Counted from the first letter of the stretch, positions 35,175 through 44,413 are shown. The stretch: 64,000 nucleotides of DNA from Xenorhabdus miraniensis (GCF_002632615.1 NZ_NITZ01000016.1:37012-101011); one strand, 5' to 3'. Notes: generated by a model not told the origin, from the sequence alone. Program-made: numbers and translations.

Positions 35175-36116
35175 ATGAAAAAAATCCTGCCAATTGTTAT
35201 TGCATCACTGCTTTCTGCCACCAGCTACTCTGCATTTAGTCAGTCATCAGAATCAATTACACCAAACTCAGTCATTGCTCAGTCTGGTGACTATGTCACA
35301 GTAAAACATCTTTCTGGTGAAACTCAGGTTAAAAAAAATCCAAAACGAGTCGTTCTGTTCGATTTCGGAACTTATGATTCAATGATGAAGTTGGGGCTTT
35401 CTGAGCGAGTGATTGCACTCCCCATCGATAATTTACCTGAATATGTACGTAGTAGTGTTCCTGCCAGTATGCACAATGCTGGGGGAATGAAAGCGCCGAA
35501 TTTGGAAAAGTTAGCGGAAATAAAACCTGATTTAATTGTCATTACAGGCCGTCAAGGTGCTTTTTACGATCGTTTGTCACAAATAGCGCCAACCATTGAT
35601 TTAAGTACGGACAATAAAAATTACCTGCTATCTGTTGATAACAACCTTAAGTTATTGGGAGAGGTATTCAATAAGCAGGATAACGTTAAAGCACAAACGG
35701 CTGGTTTGGAAAAAACCATTGCAGCCGCCCAGGAAAAAGCGAAAACAGCGGATAAAAAGGTATTGGTGTTACTGCATAATGCGGGTGAATTATACCCCAA
35801 TAATCAAGCCATTGTTTACAACGTGATTAAGGCTCCTCGTTCAGTATTGCCGGCTAAATCAGACAGCAAAAGCCGGGCTGTGACGGCGGACATGATTGCG
35901 CAAGCAAACCCTGATGTGATTTTTATCATCGACCGTAGCGAAGCGATTGGAGCAGGTAAGCTGGAAAAAGCCCAATTTGAAAACGAGCAAGTCAAATCAA
36001 CCAATGCTTATAAAAACGATAAGATAGTGTACTTACAATCTGATCTCTGGTACTTGTCTGGCGGCGGTTTGGACAGCATGACGAAACAAGTTAATGCGGT
36101 TGCTGATGCGTTGTAA
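35175..36116 (+). CDS. Siderophore ABC transporter substrate-binding protein (FatB/CeuE-like)
   Basis: The 313-residue periplasmic protein has a signal peptide (MKKILPIVIASLLSATSYSAF) and the class III binding-protein fold: KNPKRVVLFDFGTYDSMMKL, LEKLAEIKPDLIVITGRQGAF, KAPRSVLPAKSDSKSRAVTAD, ANPDVIFIIDRSEAIG and DLWYLSGGGLDSMTKQ. Relatives (FatB, YclQ, CeuE, FpuA) bind catecholate or mixed siderophores such as petrobactin or enterobactin breakdown products. It lacks a lipobox, as expected in Gram-negatives. No permease or ATPase gene is adjacent, so it must work with a transporter encoded elsewhere. It sits in an accessory block between yggN and hemW. Confidence 0.88.
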   Translation: MKKILPIVIASLLSATSYSAFSQSSESITPNSVIAQSGDYVTVKHLSGETQVKKNPKRVVLFDFGTYDSMMKLGLSERVIALPIDNLPEYVRSSVPASMHNAGGMKAPNLEKLAEIKPDLIVITGRQGAFYDRLSQIAPTIDLSTDNKNYLLSVDNNLKLLGEVFNKQDNVKAQTAGLEKTIAAAQEKAKTADKKVLVLLHNAGELYPNNQAIVYNVIKAPRSVLPAKSDSKSRAVTADMIAQANPDVIFIIDRSEAIGAGKLEKAQFENEQVKSTNAYKNDKIVYLQSDLWYLSGGGLDSMTKQVNAVADAL

Positions 36117-36148
36117 TTGCGCAGTTTAATATTTATCTTTCCTGAAAT

Positions 36149-36182
36149 TACCCCGGAATCTGAATCGTCAGATTCCGGGGTA
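36149..36182. terminator. Intrinsic terminator, perfect 15-bp stem
   Basis: TACCCCGGAATCTGA (36149-36163), loop ATCG, then TCAGATTCCGGGGTA (36168-36182). It lies 32 bp after the siderophore-binding gene. T-runs are short. From here to 36452 I see no gene. Confidence 0.75.
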
Positions 36183-36452
36183 AATTTATCCCACTAGACT
36201 CTTATTGTTCCCAAATTGAAACAATCAACCAAAATCATCTTCTGGCCTTGTAGCATGGAAAAACTGCGTTAGGATGTTTCAAAAGGCATCCAATGAGAAC
36301 ACAAGCGTGATTATCAGTTCGGCTGACGTAACAAATGCGATTACGCATTTTATGATTCAGGCCAATATCTTGGCGTCAGCGACGAATACCGGTTATTACC
36401 AGCGTTAACTGATTGATTAATAATTCTTCCGTTTCCAGTAAAGGGTATCAAT

Positions 36453-37232
36453 ATGAGCAGCAAAAAAATTCAATGGAATAATGGGTTACAGCAGGAAGCG
36501 GTAGAGATCCTCTCGAATGATGGCGGAATGATCGTCTGCCCAACCAAAGTGGGTTACATTATCATGACCTCTGATGCACGAGGTTTGGAGCGCAAATTTG
36601 AAGCGAAGCAGCGTAATCGCAACAAACCCGGTGTTGTTTTGTGTGGATCTCTGGAGCAGTTAAAAGAATTGGCTCAGCTTAACGCGGAAATTGAAGAGCT
36701 TTATCAAAGACATTGGGATGAAGATGTATTGCTGGGCTGCATACTGCCATGGAAAGAAGAAGCAATCGCCCGTATTCCTGATGATGGTTCCAAAGAATTG
36801 ATGATGGATCAGCGTGGTACGAGCTGTTTCGTGATTAAATTTGGTAAACCGGGTGAAATTTTGGCGAAAGAGCTGTGGGAAAAATATGGCAAGTTTTCTT
36901 TTGCCAGCTCAGCAAACCCATCTGGTAAAGGCAATCGTGGATTGGTTGAATGTATCGGTGAGAGGATCGAGGAACGGGCTGACCTGATTATCTCAGCTAA
37001 TGACTATGTTAAATCTATCCAGCCAAATGAAACTGAGCAAACCCGTTATGAGCAAGGTGTGATGGTTTCGATGGTAGATGACGAGGGTAAATTAATACCA
37101 TCGCAAAATGGTCAGCGTGATATTACTCCGTGTCCGGTATTGATTCGCAAGGGTCTGAATGTGAATAAGATCATGGTGATAATGTCTGATATCTTCACCA
37201 CATGGGATTACCGCCACGGTAATTATTATTAA
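36453..37232 (+). CDS. Sua5/YciO/YrdC/YwlC family protein
   Basis: The 259-residue protein has the YrdC-type fold: AVEILSNDGGMIVCPTKVGYI near the N-terminus, KQRNRNKPGVVLCGSLEQLKEL (the K-x-R...P block that contacts nucleotide and threonine in YrdC), LLGCILPWKEEAIARIP, and SFASSANPSGKGNRG (the S-x-N motif). Family members make threonylcarbamoyl-adenylate for tRNA t6A or related carbamoylations. It is longer than housekeeping TsaC (about 190) and lies in an accessory block, so it may be a paralogue used in secondary metabolism rather than the essential enzyme. Confidence 0.75.
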   Translation: MSSKKIQWNNGLQQEAVEILSNDGGMIVCPTKVGYIIMTSDARGLERKFEAKQRNRNKPGVVLCGSLEQLKELAQLNAEIEELYQRHWDEDVLLGCILPWKEEAIARIPDDGSKELMMDQRGTSCFVIKFGKPGEILAKELWEKYGKFSFASSANPSGKGNRGLVECIGERIEERADLIISANDYVKSIQPNETEQTRYEQGVMVSMVDDEGKLIPSQNGQRDITPCPVLIRKGLNVNKIMVIMSDIFTTWDYRHGNYY

Positions 37233-37266
37233 TACGATAGTTACTATTAATATTTAGATATCTTTT

Positions 37267-37294
37267 GCGGGTACTTTTGTACCCGCCATGGCTT
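37267..37294. terminator. Terminator between convergent genes
   Basis: GCGGGTAC (37267-37274), loop TTTT, GTACCCGC (37279-37286). It lies between the YrdC-like gene and the LysR regulator gene, which converge here. A CTTTTTC follows seven bases later. Confidence 0.65.
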
Positions 37295-37301
37295 TTTCTG
37301 C

Positions 37302-38219
37302 TTACGAATTTTTTCTATTTGCTAAATTTTGCTTCAGCTTATTCTGCAAAGAGTGAGCAAACTGTTGTACACGTGAAGATAGCGTGCTCTCTGATTTAAA
37401 TAATATCCAGGCTTGATAAATATCCATATTCCATTCAGGAAGAAGCCGTATTAATTTTCCTTCTGCCACTGCTTCGTGGGCTACATAGTCCGGCAGATAG
37501 GCAATGCCAGCTCCCGCCAGCGCAGAACTCATCAATGCCACGCTATTATTGATGCGAAATCGGCTGCGTACTTCAATATCCAGCTTGTGCCTCTCTTTGC
37601 GAAATGGGAGAGAAATCGTATGTGCAGGGCCGCGGAAAAGGAGGTAATCGTAACGAGGAAGATCGTCAGGTTTCTCTATTGGGGAAAATTGGCCTATGTA
37701 GTCTGGGGCAGCGTAAAGTCCCCAAGTGATATCAGTCAGCGGTGTGGTAAGTGAATGATGTGGCATTTCCCGCCCGATAACAATCGCAATATCGCATTGA
37801 TCTTCTTCCATATTAATTGTTCTGTCGGTCAATTCCAGATCAACGCTGATATGAATATTTCCGGCAATAAAACTATTCAGGGCAGGGACAATACATTGAC
37901 TGCCAAAAGATACCGGAGCAATCAGGCGTAAACTTCCCATCGGTTCTTCATGAAAATTGCGGATAAAATGCTCCGCATTTTGCGCTTCGGTAAGGATCCG
38001 GTGGCAATATTGGTAATAACTCATCCCGACTTCTGTCACCTGAATTTTACGTGTGGTGCGGTTGAGTAACTGCGTACCTAACCTCACCTCCAATTGTGCA
38101 ATCTCTCGGCTGACGGAAGACTTGGATAACCTCAGTGATTTTGCAGCTTCGGTAAAACTCAGCGTTTCTACTACGCGGGCAAAAACCACCATTGAGGTAA
38201 GATTATCAATATTATTCAT
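37302..38219 (-). CDS. LysR-family transcriptional regulator
   Basis: The 305-residue protein has the LysR winged helix-turn-helix (MVVFARVVETLSFTEAAKSL, RLSKSSVSREIAQLEVRLGT, LLNRTTRKIQVTE, residues about 9-70) and an effector-binding domain (GSLRLIAPVSFGSQ to GAGIAYLPDYVAHEAV). It resembles the subgroup of DmlR/AaeR-like regulators. It is divergent from the leuC-like gene across 275 bp, where two CTGTT...AACAG dyads sit (38305-38323 and 38377-38398), so it probably controls that operon in response to a small acid. Confidence 0.9.
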   Translation of the reverse strand: MNNIDNLTSMVVFARVVETLSFTEAAKSLRLSKSSVSREIAQLEVRLGTQLLNRTTRKIQVTEVGMSYYQYCHRILTEAQNAEHFIRNFHEEPMGSLRLIAPVSFGSQCIVPALNSFIAGNIHISVDLELTDRTINMEEDQCDIAIVIGREMPHHSLTTPLTDITWGLYAAPDYIGQFSPIEKPDDLPRYDYLLFRGPAHTISLPFRKERHKLDIEVRSRFRINNSVALMSSALAGAGIAYLPDYVAHEAVAEGKLIRLLPEWNMDIYQAWILFKSESTLSSRVQQFAHSLQNKLKQNLANRKNS

Positions 38220-38304
38220 GAAATAACCTAATGATTTACTCCGGGAATTGCCCTATAACATACCACATATCGTGCAGAGACATGCCAATATTCCTTATTT
38301 ATCA

Positions 38305-38398
38305 CTGTTCCATAAGAAAACAGGTAGGAGAATCAGTGTCAGATTTAAGGGGCAGAAATTTCCCATTTTGCGAACGACTGTCTCATCATGGAAACAGT
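38305..38398. promoter_or_regulatory. Two dyads, candidate LysR operator sites
   Basis: ACTGTCTC (38377-38384), six bases, GAAACAGT (38391-38398) is an 8-bp dyad with one mismatch. CTGTT (38305-38309) and AACAG (38319-38323) give a related dyad upstream. Both lie in the LysR/leuC-like divergent region and share CTGT/ACAG half sites, as expected for recognition and activation sites of one regulator. Confidence 0.5.
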
Positions 38399-38494
38399 GA
38401 GCGATACAATGGTATTTCCCTACGATAAGGCGTAGTAATCTTGTTAGGATTACAATCTATCTAGTCTGTTTTAATCTTTCGGGGGTAATGTGAG

Positions 38495-39793
38495 ATGAGC
38501 CAAACTATCACACAAAAAATTCTTGCACGGGCAAGTGGGCGTGAACACGTCACTCCAGGCGAAGTGGTTTGGGCGAAAGTGGATATTCTAATGTCTCACG
38601 ACCCATGTACACCGGGCGTGGCCAGCGTATTTAAAAAAGAGTTCGGGCAGGATGCGCGAATATGGGATCCCGAACGTTTTATTCTCATCCCAGACCATTT
38701 TGTCTATTCGGCAGATTCACAAGCCAATCAGAATATTCGTGTCATGCGTGAATTTGCCGCTGAACAGAACATAAAATATTTTTATGACGTAGGAACTCCC
38801 AATTATAAAGGTGTTTGCCATATAGGGCTGGCAGAAGGTGGGCACACTCGCCCCGGAGAAGTGTTATTGGGCACGGATTCTCATACTGTAACCGCCGGTG
38901 CTTTTGGTGCATTCGCTATTGGGTTAGGAATTACTGATGCAGCTTATGCGTTAGGTACGGGTGAAATTCCTCTCAAAGTTCCCACGACGATTCGAGTCAA
39001 TTTTATCGGAAACAAACCCGCCCATGTCTTGGCGAAGGACATGATTTTATCTGTACTGTCAGAATTAACCGTTGATGGTGCGACTTATCAGGCCATAGAA
39101 TTTGGCGGTAATGTCATTGATGAATTATCAGTAGAAGAGCGCATGACGATTTGTAACATGGTCGTTGAGTGTGGAGCGAAAAATGGCATTATGGTTCCTA
39201 ATCAGGCGACTTTGGATTATCTGGCGGAACGGAATAATGTCCCTTTTGAGATTGTTTATCCTGACGAAGATGCTCAATATAGCCGTGTATTAAATATTGA
39301 TGTTTCCGCAATGCAGCCAAAAATAGCTAAACCTCATTCTCCAGACAATGTGGTTTCCATCGAGCAAGTTGCTAATGTTGCAATTTCTCAAGCTTATATT
39401 GGTTCTTGCACTGGCGGAAAGTTAGAGGATTTTGTTGCGGCAGCCCGCATTATCAAAGGGCATAAAGTCACAATTCCGACTTACGCCGTGCCTGCAACAA
39501 AAGAAGTTTTCCATAAAACGATTACTACGCAAATTGATGGCGTGTCTGTTTATCAGATTTTAAGCGACGCGGGAGTGAAACTTTCTTCAGAATCAGGATG
39601 TGCAGCTTGCTGTGGTGGCCCGCCAGATACCTTCGGGCGAGTCAATGATCCCATATCCGTGATATCGACAACCAATCGCAATTTCGTCGGTAGGATGGGG
39701 CATAAACGCGCCAATATTTATCTTGCTTCCCCTTATTCTGTTGCTGCGGCAGCGATTACAGGTCAGATTACAAATCCTGAGGAGTTTTTATGA
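38495..39793 (+). CDS. 3-isopropylmalate dehydratase-like large subunit (aconitase family)
   Basis: The 432-residue protein is of the aconitase/LeuC/homoaconitase large-subunit family. Sequence blocks are KILARASGREHVTPGEVVWA, GVCHIGLAEGGHTRPGEVLL, GTDSHTVTAGAFGAFAIG and GSCTGGKLEDFVAAARI. The [4Fe-4S] ligands are Cys in GSCTGG and the two of SGCAACCGGP. It resembles archaeal-type homoaconitases and 2,3-dimethylmalate dehydratase more than the standard LeuC of leucine synthesis, judging from its shorter length (LeuC about 466). It overlaps the small subunit by 4 bp. A very strong ribosome site (GGGGGTAA) precedes the ATG. Substrate cannot be assigned from sequence. Confidence 0.85.
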   Translation: MSQTITQKILARASGREHVTPGEVVWAKVDILMSHDPCTPGVASVFKKEFGQDARIWDPERFILIPDHFVYSADSQANQNIRVMREFAAEQNIKYFYDVGTPNYKGVCHIGLAEGGHTRPGEVLLGTDSHTVTAGAFGAFAIGLGITDAAYALGTGEIPLKVPTTIRVNFIGNKPAHVLAKDMILSVLSELTVDGATYQAIEFGGNVIDELSVEERMTICNMVVECGAKNGIMVPNQATLDYLAERNNVPFEIVYPDEDAQYSRVLNIDVSAMQPKIAKPHSPDNVVSIEQVANVAISQAYIGSCTGGKLEDFVAAARIIKGHKVTIPTYAVPATKEVFHKTITTQIDGVSVYQILSDAGVKLSSESGCAACCGGPPDTFGRVNDPISVISTTNRNFVGRMGHKRANIYLASPYSVAAAAITGQITNPEEFL

Positions 39794-40341
39794 GTGAATT
39801 AAAGGAAAATATCATTCGGGGTGAGGTTTATGTATTGGCCGATAATATTGATACTGACCAGATTCTCTCGGCCGAATATCTCAAGGTAAACCCTTCTACA
39901 CCTGAAGGATATGCACAACTGGCTTCACTGGCGATGTGTGGATTACCGGAAGGATTTTTGCCTTTTATTGATGAAGAGAAGGGTAAAGCGAAATATCCGA
40001 TTATTGTGGCAGGGCAGAACTTTGGTTGTGGATCTTCGCGTGAACATGCTGTTGCTGCACTGGGGGCTTCTGGTGTGCAAGTCGTCCTTGCCCAATCTTA
40101 TGCCCGAATATTCTTCCGAAATTGCGTATCAACCGGACAGTTATTGCCTATTGCTGCGCAGGAACGTTTGTGTGACAAATTAGTCACGGGAGACAGTATT
40201 GAGATTGATGTTGAAAACCAGACTGTGACTTTACTGAAAAAGGGTGAGAAATATAAAACTGATCCTATTGGTGAACTTGCCAATATTGTCTCTGCTGGGG
40301 GGCTATTTTCTTACGCTCGTGCAACCAGAAGAATTAAATGA
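39790..40341 (+). CDS. 3-isopropylmalate dehydratase-like small subunit (swivel domain)
   Basis: The 183-residue protein is the swivel-domain partner of the large subunit. Family blocks are VYVLADNIDTDQILSAEYL, VAGQNFGCGSSREHAVAALG (with the GCGSSREHA substrate-binding loop) and SYARIFFRNCVSTGQLLPI. The ATGA overlap couples it to the large subunit. Together they should isomerise or hydrate a 2- or 3-hydroxy-diacid. The operon ends at the hairpin at 40349. Confidence 0.88.
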   Translation: MSELKENIIRGEVYVLADNIDTDQILSAEYLKVNPSTPEGYAQLASLAMCGLPEGFLPFIDEEKGKAKYPIIVAGQNFGCGSSREHAVAALGASGVQVVLAQSYARIFFRNCVSTGQLLPIAAQERLCDKLVTGDSIEIDVENQTVTLLKKGEKYKTDPIGELANIVSAGGLFSYARATRRIK

Positions 40342-40348
40342 TATAGAA

Positions 40349-40382
40349 AAACTGCACCTAATGTTCAGGTGCAGTTTAATTT
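40349..40382. terminator. Bidirectional intrinsic terminator
   Basis: AAACTGCACCT (40349-40359), seven-base loop, AGGTGCAGTTT (40367-40377), then AATTTT. It lies between the dehydratase operon and the convergent hemW. Confidence 0.88.
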
Positions 40383-40400
40383 TAGAGAAGCGGTTTATTG

Positions 40401-41531
40401 TTAGAGAAAGAGCTCCAATAAGGAATTCAGGAATAACTTCCCGTGTTTCGTAATTTGCCAGTGAGTGTCGCTTTCAGTGATATAACCCTTAGCCAGTGCT
40501 TCATCAATTTGTGGGCGAATTGCACTTTCAGGTAATCCGGTAAAATCACTGAAATCCTGACGTGGCATGGGTTCCAGTAAGCGAAAACGGTTCATAAAAA
40601 ATTCAAATGGACGATCTTCATTATCCACCTGATTTTGCTGATCCAAATAACGCCCCTGCATATATCCGCGTGGATGTTTGGTTTTCACTGTGCGGAGAAT
40701 GCGACCATCTTCAAACGAGATTTTACCGTGCGCACCACAGCCAATGCCTAAATAATCACCAAAACGCCAGTAATTGAGGTTATGTTGGCATTGATAGCCC
40801 GGTTTGGCATACGCCGAAGTCTCATATTGCTGGTAACCCGCTTCCGTCAGTAATTGATGGCCTTGGGAAAAAATATCCCATAATGCGTCATCATCCGGTA
40901 AAACAGGGGGGCGAGAGCCGAAGCTGGTATTGGGTTCAATGGTTAATTGATACCAAGACAAATGCGGCGGAGATAGCTCAATAGCCTGACGCAAATCATT
41001 CACTGCTTCGTTGAGAGTCTGGTTGGGTAACCCGTGCATCAAATCCAGATTGAAGCTGCGTAAGCCAAGCCCGTCAGCCAATTTTGCTGCCCGCTTTGCC
41101 TCCTCCGGACCGTGAATGCGGCCTAAACGGATCAGCTTATCCGAACCGAAGCTTTGTACCCCGATCGAAATCCGGTTAATGCCCGCTTGCTGATAGGCAC
41201 TGAAACGATCTGCTTCGATTGTTCCGGGATTCGCTTCCATCGTAATTTCTGCGTGTGGGGAGAGCGAGAGTGAAGATCTCACTCCATCAAGCAATCGCTG
41301 CATACCTTCTGCACTTAGCAGGCTCGGCGTTCCTCCACCAATGAAAATCGTTGATACCTCGCGATCACCAATCATTGGAAGGTCAGCGCGTAGATCTGCC
41401 AATAGGTGATCAACATATTCCTGATGCGGTACATCTCCCTTTAAAGCATGCGAATTGAAATCACAATAAGGACACTTTTGCACACACCAGGGAATATGAA
41501 TATAAAGACTCAGAGGTGGCAACTTAAGCAT
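40401..41531 (-). CDS. hemW: HemW (radical SAM heme chaperone)
   Basis: The 376-residue protein has the radical-SAM cysteine motif [13 protein letters not shown] (C-x3-C-x2-C), the GGGTPSLL loop, [10 protein letters not shown] and [15 protein letters not shown], and a HemN C-terminal domain ([15 protein letters not shown]). HemW inserts heme into respiratory enzymes and lacks true coproporphyrinogen oxidase activity. It overlaps rdgB by 8 bp, as in other enterobacteria. Confidence 0.95.
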   Translation of the reverse strand: MLKLPPLSLYIHIPWCVQKCPYCDFNSHALKGDVPHQEYVDHLLADLRADLPMIGDREVSTIFIGGGTPSLLSAEGMQRLLDGVRSSLSLSPHAEITMEANPGTIEADRFSAYQQAGINRISIGVQSFGSDKLIRLGRIHGPEEAKRAAKLADGLGLRSFNLDLMHGLPNQTLNEAVNDLRQAIELSPPHLSWYQLTIEPNTSFGSRPPVLPDDDALWDIFSQGHQLLTEAGYQQYETSAYAKPGYQCQHNLNYWRFGDYLGIGCGAHGKISFEDGRILRTVKTKHPRGYMQGRYLDQQNQVDNEDRPFEFFMNRFRLLEPMPRQDFSDFTGLPESAIRPQIDEALAKGYITESDTHWQITKHGKLFLNSLLELFL

Positions 41532-42123
41532 TACGCATGGCTTCCAGCAACATATCTAACGCTTTCCCACGGTGGGAAACGGCATGCTTTTGCTCACGGC
41601 TTAATTGGGCAGCGGTACAGCCAAACTCTGGTGCATAAAACACAGGGTCATACCCAAAACCGCCTTCTCCGGCAGGTTCATGGGTAATAATGCCTGACCA
41701 GCGGCCGTGAAACACCAGAGGGGTAGGATCTTCGGCATGGCGTAAATAGACCAGAACACAGTTGAACTGGGCCTGACGTTGCTCGTCAGGAACATCCCGC
41801 ATGGCCTCCAACAGCTTTTCCAGATTCTCCTGATCGGAGGCATCACTGCCTGCATAGCGGGCGGAGTAAATACCAGGCGCACCACCTAATGTATCAACGG
41901 ACAGCCCCGAATCATCCGCAATGGCAGGTAAGCCGGTGACTGCTGCTGCATGACGGGCTTTGATGATTGCGTTTTCAATGAAAGTAAGGCCCGTTTCTTC
42001 GGCAGCGTCAACACCTAATTCGGTTTGAGCCACGATATCTAAACCAAAGTCGGCCAATAAATCAGCCATTTCACGTACTTTGCCGGCATTTCCCGTAGCG
42101 AGAACAACTTTTTGCATTGCCAT
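41524..42123 (-). CDS. rdgB: XTP/dITP pyrophosphatase RdgB
   Basis: The 199-residue enzyme removes inosine and xanthosine triphosphates from the nucleotide pool. Blocks are [47 protein letters not shown] with IYSARYAG, and [13 protein letters not shown]. Starts at 42123 (MAMQKV) or 42117 (MQKV) are both possible. In E. coli yggU lies between yggT and rdgB; here that gap holds only 17-bp repeats. Confidence 0.97.
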   Translation of the reverse strand: MAMQKVVLATGNAGKVREMADLLADFGLDIVAQTELGVDAAEETGLTFIENAIIKARHAAAVTGLPAIADDSGLSVDTLGGAPGIYSARYAGSDASDQENLEKLLEAMRDVPDEQRQAQFNCVLVYLRHAEDPTPLVFHGRWSGIITHEPAGEGGFGYDPVFYAPEFGCTAAQLSREQKHAVSHRGKALDMLLEAMRNA

Positions 42124-42129
42124 TTATTT

Positions 42130-42197
42130 AATTAACCTATGTATTCAATCAACCTATGTATTCAATTAACCTATGTATTCAATTAACTGATGTATCT
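42130..42197. repeat. Four 17-bp tandem repeats
   Basis: Copies at 42130-42146, 42147-42163 and 42164-42180 read AATTAACCTATGTATTC or AATCAACCTATGTATTC; the fourth (42181-42197) is diverged. They fill the short gap between rdgB and yggT, where yggU normally is. The number of copies probably varies between strains. Confidence 0.9.
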
Positions 42198-42199
42198 CA

Positions 42200-42763
42200 T
42201 TAACTTGCGAGCATGGTAGCCAGCCAGCCCATTACGTCATAACGCAGAGCGTTCAGTGCGTAGAGGATGAGGATCACAATCATGGCTGAGAAATCGAGTC
42301 CCCCCATAGAAGGAATGATACGACGGATAGGTGCCATTAATGGTTCGGTCAATTGAATCAGAACATAGTCAACAGGATTGCGGCCTTGGCTGATCCAGCT
42401 CAATAATGCACGGGCGATCACCAACCAGAATACGAGTTTTCCGGCAGCGGTCAGCAATTCAATGATCCCAACAGGAAGTAACAGGCTAACAGGAATTAAA
42501 AATTGACCTGTAGATAACCAAACCGGTAATTCTATTTTGACCAGAACAAGCAGATAAGCGAACAGAACTGACGCTGTGTCGATGGGGCCAACGGCGGGGA
42601 TTATTCTGCGTAATGGACGTATTACAGGTTGGGTTATTTTAACGATAAATTGTGAGAATGGATTATAAAAATCACAACGTACCCACTGCATCCAGACTCG
42701 TAGCAGTAAAACGGCAATATATAAATCCAGAACTGTGAAAAAAATGAAGTTTAAGAATTGCAT
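42200..42763 (-). CDS. yggT: YggT family membrane protein
   Basis: The 187-residue inner-membrane protein contains two YggT repeats, each with hydrophobic helices and the motif NPFSQFIVKITQPVIRPLRRIIP in the first half and GRNPVDYVLIQLTEPLMAPI with RRIIPSMGGLDFS in the second. Family members have been linked to osmotic-stress tolerance and to SepF/Z-ring organisation in other phyla; the role in enterobacteria is unclear. It lies directly after proC. Confidence 0.94.
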   Translation of the reverse strand: MQFLNFIFFTVLDLYIAVLLLRVWMQWVRCDFYNPFSQFIVKITQPVIRPLRRIIPAVGPIDTASVLFAYLLVLVKIELPVWLSTGQFLIPVSLLLPVGIIELLTAAGKLVFWLVIARALLSWISQGRNPVDYVLIQLTEPLMAPIRRIIPSMGGLDFSAMIVILILYALNALRYDVMGWLATMLAS

Positions 42764-42795
42764 GTAGCAGCCCTGATTAAATTAAACCAATTGAA

Positions 42796-43647
42796 TTAAA
42801 ATAATTTTTCCATTTCCTGTGCTCGGTGGATTGCTCCCTGCATAGCCCGAGACACAATTTCAGGCAGATTGCCTTCATAAAAAATGCGTAATGCTTCCGC
42901 CGTCGTACCGCCTTTAGATGTTACCTGCTCGCGCAGGATAGCAAAAGGGAGATCTTTTTGCGTTTCAGCAAGTTTAGCTGAACCCATGGCGACTTGCAGG
43001 ACAAGTTTTCTGGCAGTTTCGCTATCGAATCCCAGACGTTCTGCTTCTTGTTGCATGGATTCCATGAACAGGAAGAAGTAGGCAGGGGCACTGCCTGCAA
43101 CGGCGATAATATCGTTAATTCTGTTTTCATTATCTACCCAGCAGACTGTACCGACGCTGCTCATCAGCGATGCCGCAAATTCGCGATCGCTCTGAGAAAC
43201 GTTATCAGGTGCAAATAGCCCACTGACTCCTTGCCCGATAAGAGAAGGGGTATTTGGCATTATACGGATAATATTTAGATTATCCTGCAACAGTGTGTAA
43301 AAACGATCAGTTGGAATACCCGCAGCAATAGAAAGGATCAATTTTCGGCTGAAATCGACTTGTGACCGTAGCGAATGACAAACTTCCGCCATCATCTGGG
43401 GTTTCACCGCTAACACAATGACATCGGCTTCCTGTGCGCAACGGATATTATCACTTCGGCTATTAATACCATACTCTTTTGCCAACACATCACGGCGGGT
43501 TGTGTTTGGAGAACAGGCCGTGATAAGTTCGGCTGGATAACCTTTTTTGACCAATCCGGCGATAATGGCATGAGCCATATTTCCTGCGCCAATAAAGGTG
43601 ATTTTACGACTTTCCATTAAATAATTTTCCATGAAACAATTCTCCAT
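42796..43647 (-). CDS. proC: Pyrroline-5-carboxylate reductase
   Basis: The enzyme makes the last step of proline synthesis with NAD(P)H. Blocks are ITFIGAGNMAHAIIAGL (Rossmann), VKPQMMAEVCHSL, IIRIMPNTPSLIGQGVSGL, VAGSAPAYFFLFMESM and LREQVTSKGGTTAEALRIF. The 5' end carries three in-frame ATGs, each opening a 15-bp unit (MENCF, MENYL, MESRK). The canonical ProC start would be MESRKITFIG at 43617, but the only ribosome site (GAGG, seven bases off) serves the ATG at 43647, which I use. The three-start arrangement looks like a small duplication. Confidence 0.93.
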   Translation of the reverse strand: MENCFMENYLMESRKITFIGAGNMAHAIIAGLVKKGYPAELITACSPNTTRRDVLAKEYGINSRSDNIRCAQEADVIVLAVKPQMMAEVCHSLRSQVDFSRKLILSIAAGIPTDRFYTLLQDNLNIIRIMPNTPSLIGQGVSGLFAPDNVSQSDREFAASLMSSVGTVCWVDNENRINDIIAVAGSAPAYFFLFMESMQQEAERLGFDSETARKLVLQVAMGSAKLAETQKDLPFAILREQVTSKGGTTAEALRIFYEGNLPEIVSRAMQGAIHRAQEMEKLF

Positions 43648-43717
43648 TAAACAACCTCGCATATTGATCAGTTACTTTGAGGTATCAAGTTAGGTATTTT
43701 TCTCAGTAAGACTTAAG

Positions 43718-44413
43718 CTAAGGCTTGTACTGGCGAGCCCCGAATATTGCGGTTCCAATCCGAACAAGTGTAGAACCGCAGGTAATGGCGGCTTCCATAT
43801 CATCTGTCATGCCCATTGATAGTGTATCGACTTGTGGATATTGCGTTTTCATTTCAATAAAAGCTTGTTCCATTTGGCGAAAAACGGCAATTTGGCGTTC
43901 AAAATTGCTTTCTGGTGCCGGTATTGCCATGAGTCCGCGTAATACCAGATTAGGCAAGGCATTGATGATTGCGGCCAATTCCATTAATTCTTTTAGCAAA
44001 ATACCTGATTTACTGTCTTCACCACTGATATTAACTTGAATCAGTATATTGAGCGGAGCCAGATTTTCAGGACGTTGTTCACTTAATCGCTGGGCAATTT
44101 TCAATCTATCAATGGTATGACACCAGTCAAAATTTTCTGCAACCAGACGACTCTTATTGGACTGCAATGGGCCAATAAAGTGCCACACTAAATCATTATG
44201 GTTAGAAAAGTGTTGGATCTTCTCGACGCCTTCCTGAACGTAATTTTCGCCGAATTCCCTTTGACCCTTAGTGATAGCTTCTGCGATGGCATCCGCAGGT
44301 TTGGTTTTACTGACTGCAAGTAAAGTAATTTCTTCTGGAGAGCGCCCGCATTTTTGAGCAGCAAGTGTAATGCGGTTCCTGACATCGTGAAGATTTTGTT
44401 CGATATTGTTCAT
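43718..44413 (-). CDS. yggS: PLP-binding homeostasis protein YggS
   Basis: The 231-residue protein is of the PLPBP/YggS family that buffers pyridoxal phosphate. Blocks are ITLLAVSKTKPADAIAEAI (with the PLP-Lys), FGENYVQEGVEKI, WHFIGPLQSNKSRLVAENF and LSMGMTDDMEAAITCGSTLVRIGTAIFG with the phosphate-binding GSTLVRIG. It is divergent from yggR across 22 bp. Confidence 0.96.
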   Translation of the reverse strand: MNNIEQNLHDVRNRITLAAQKCGRSPEEITLLAVSKTKPADAIAEAITKGQREFGENYVQEGVEKIQHFSNHNDLVWHFIGPLQSNKSRLVAENFDWCHTIDRLKIAQRLSEQRPENLAPLNILIQVNISGEDSKSGILLKELMELAAIINALPNLVLRGLMAIPAPESNFERQIAVFRQMEQAFIEMKTQYPQVDTLSMGMTDDMEAAITCGSTLVRIGTAIFGARQYKP

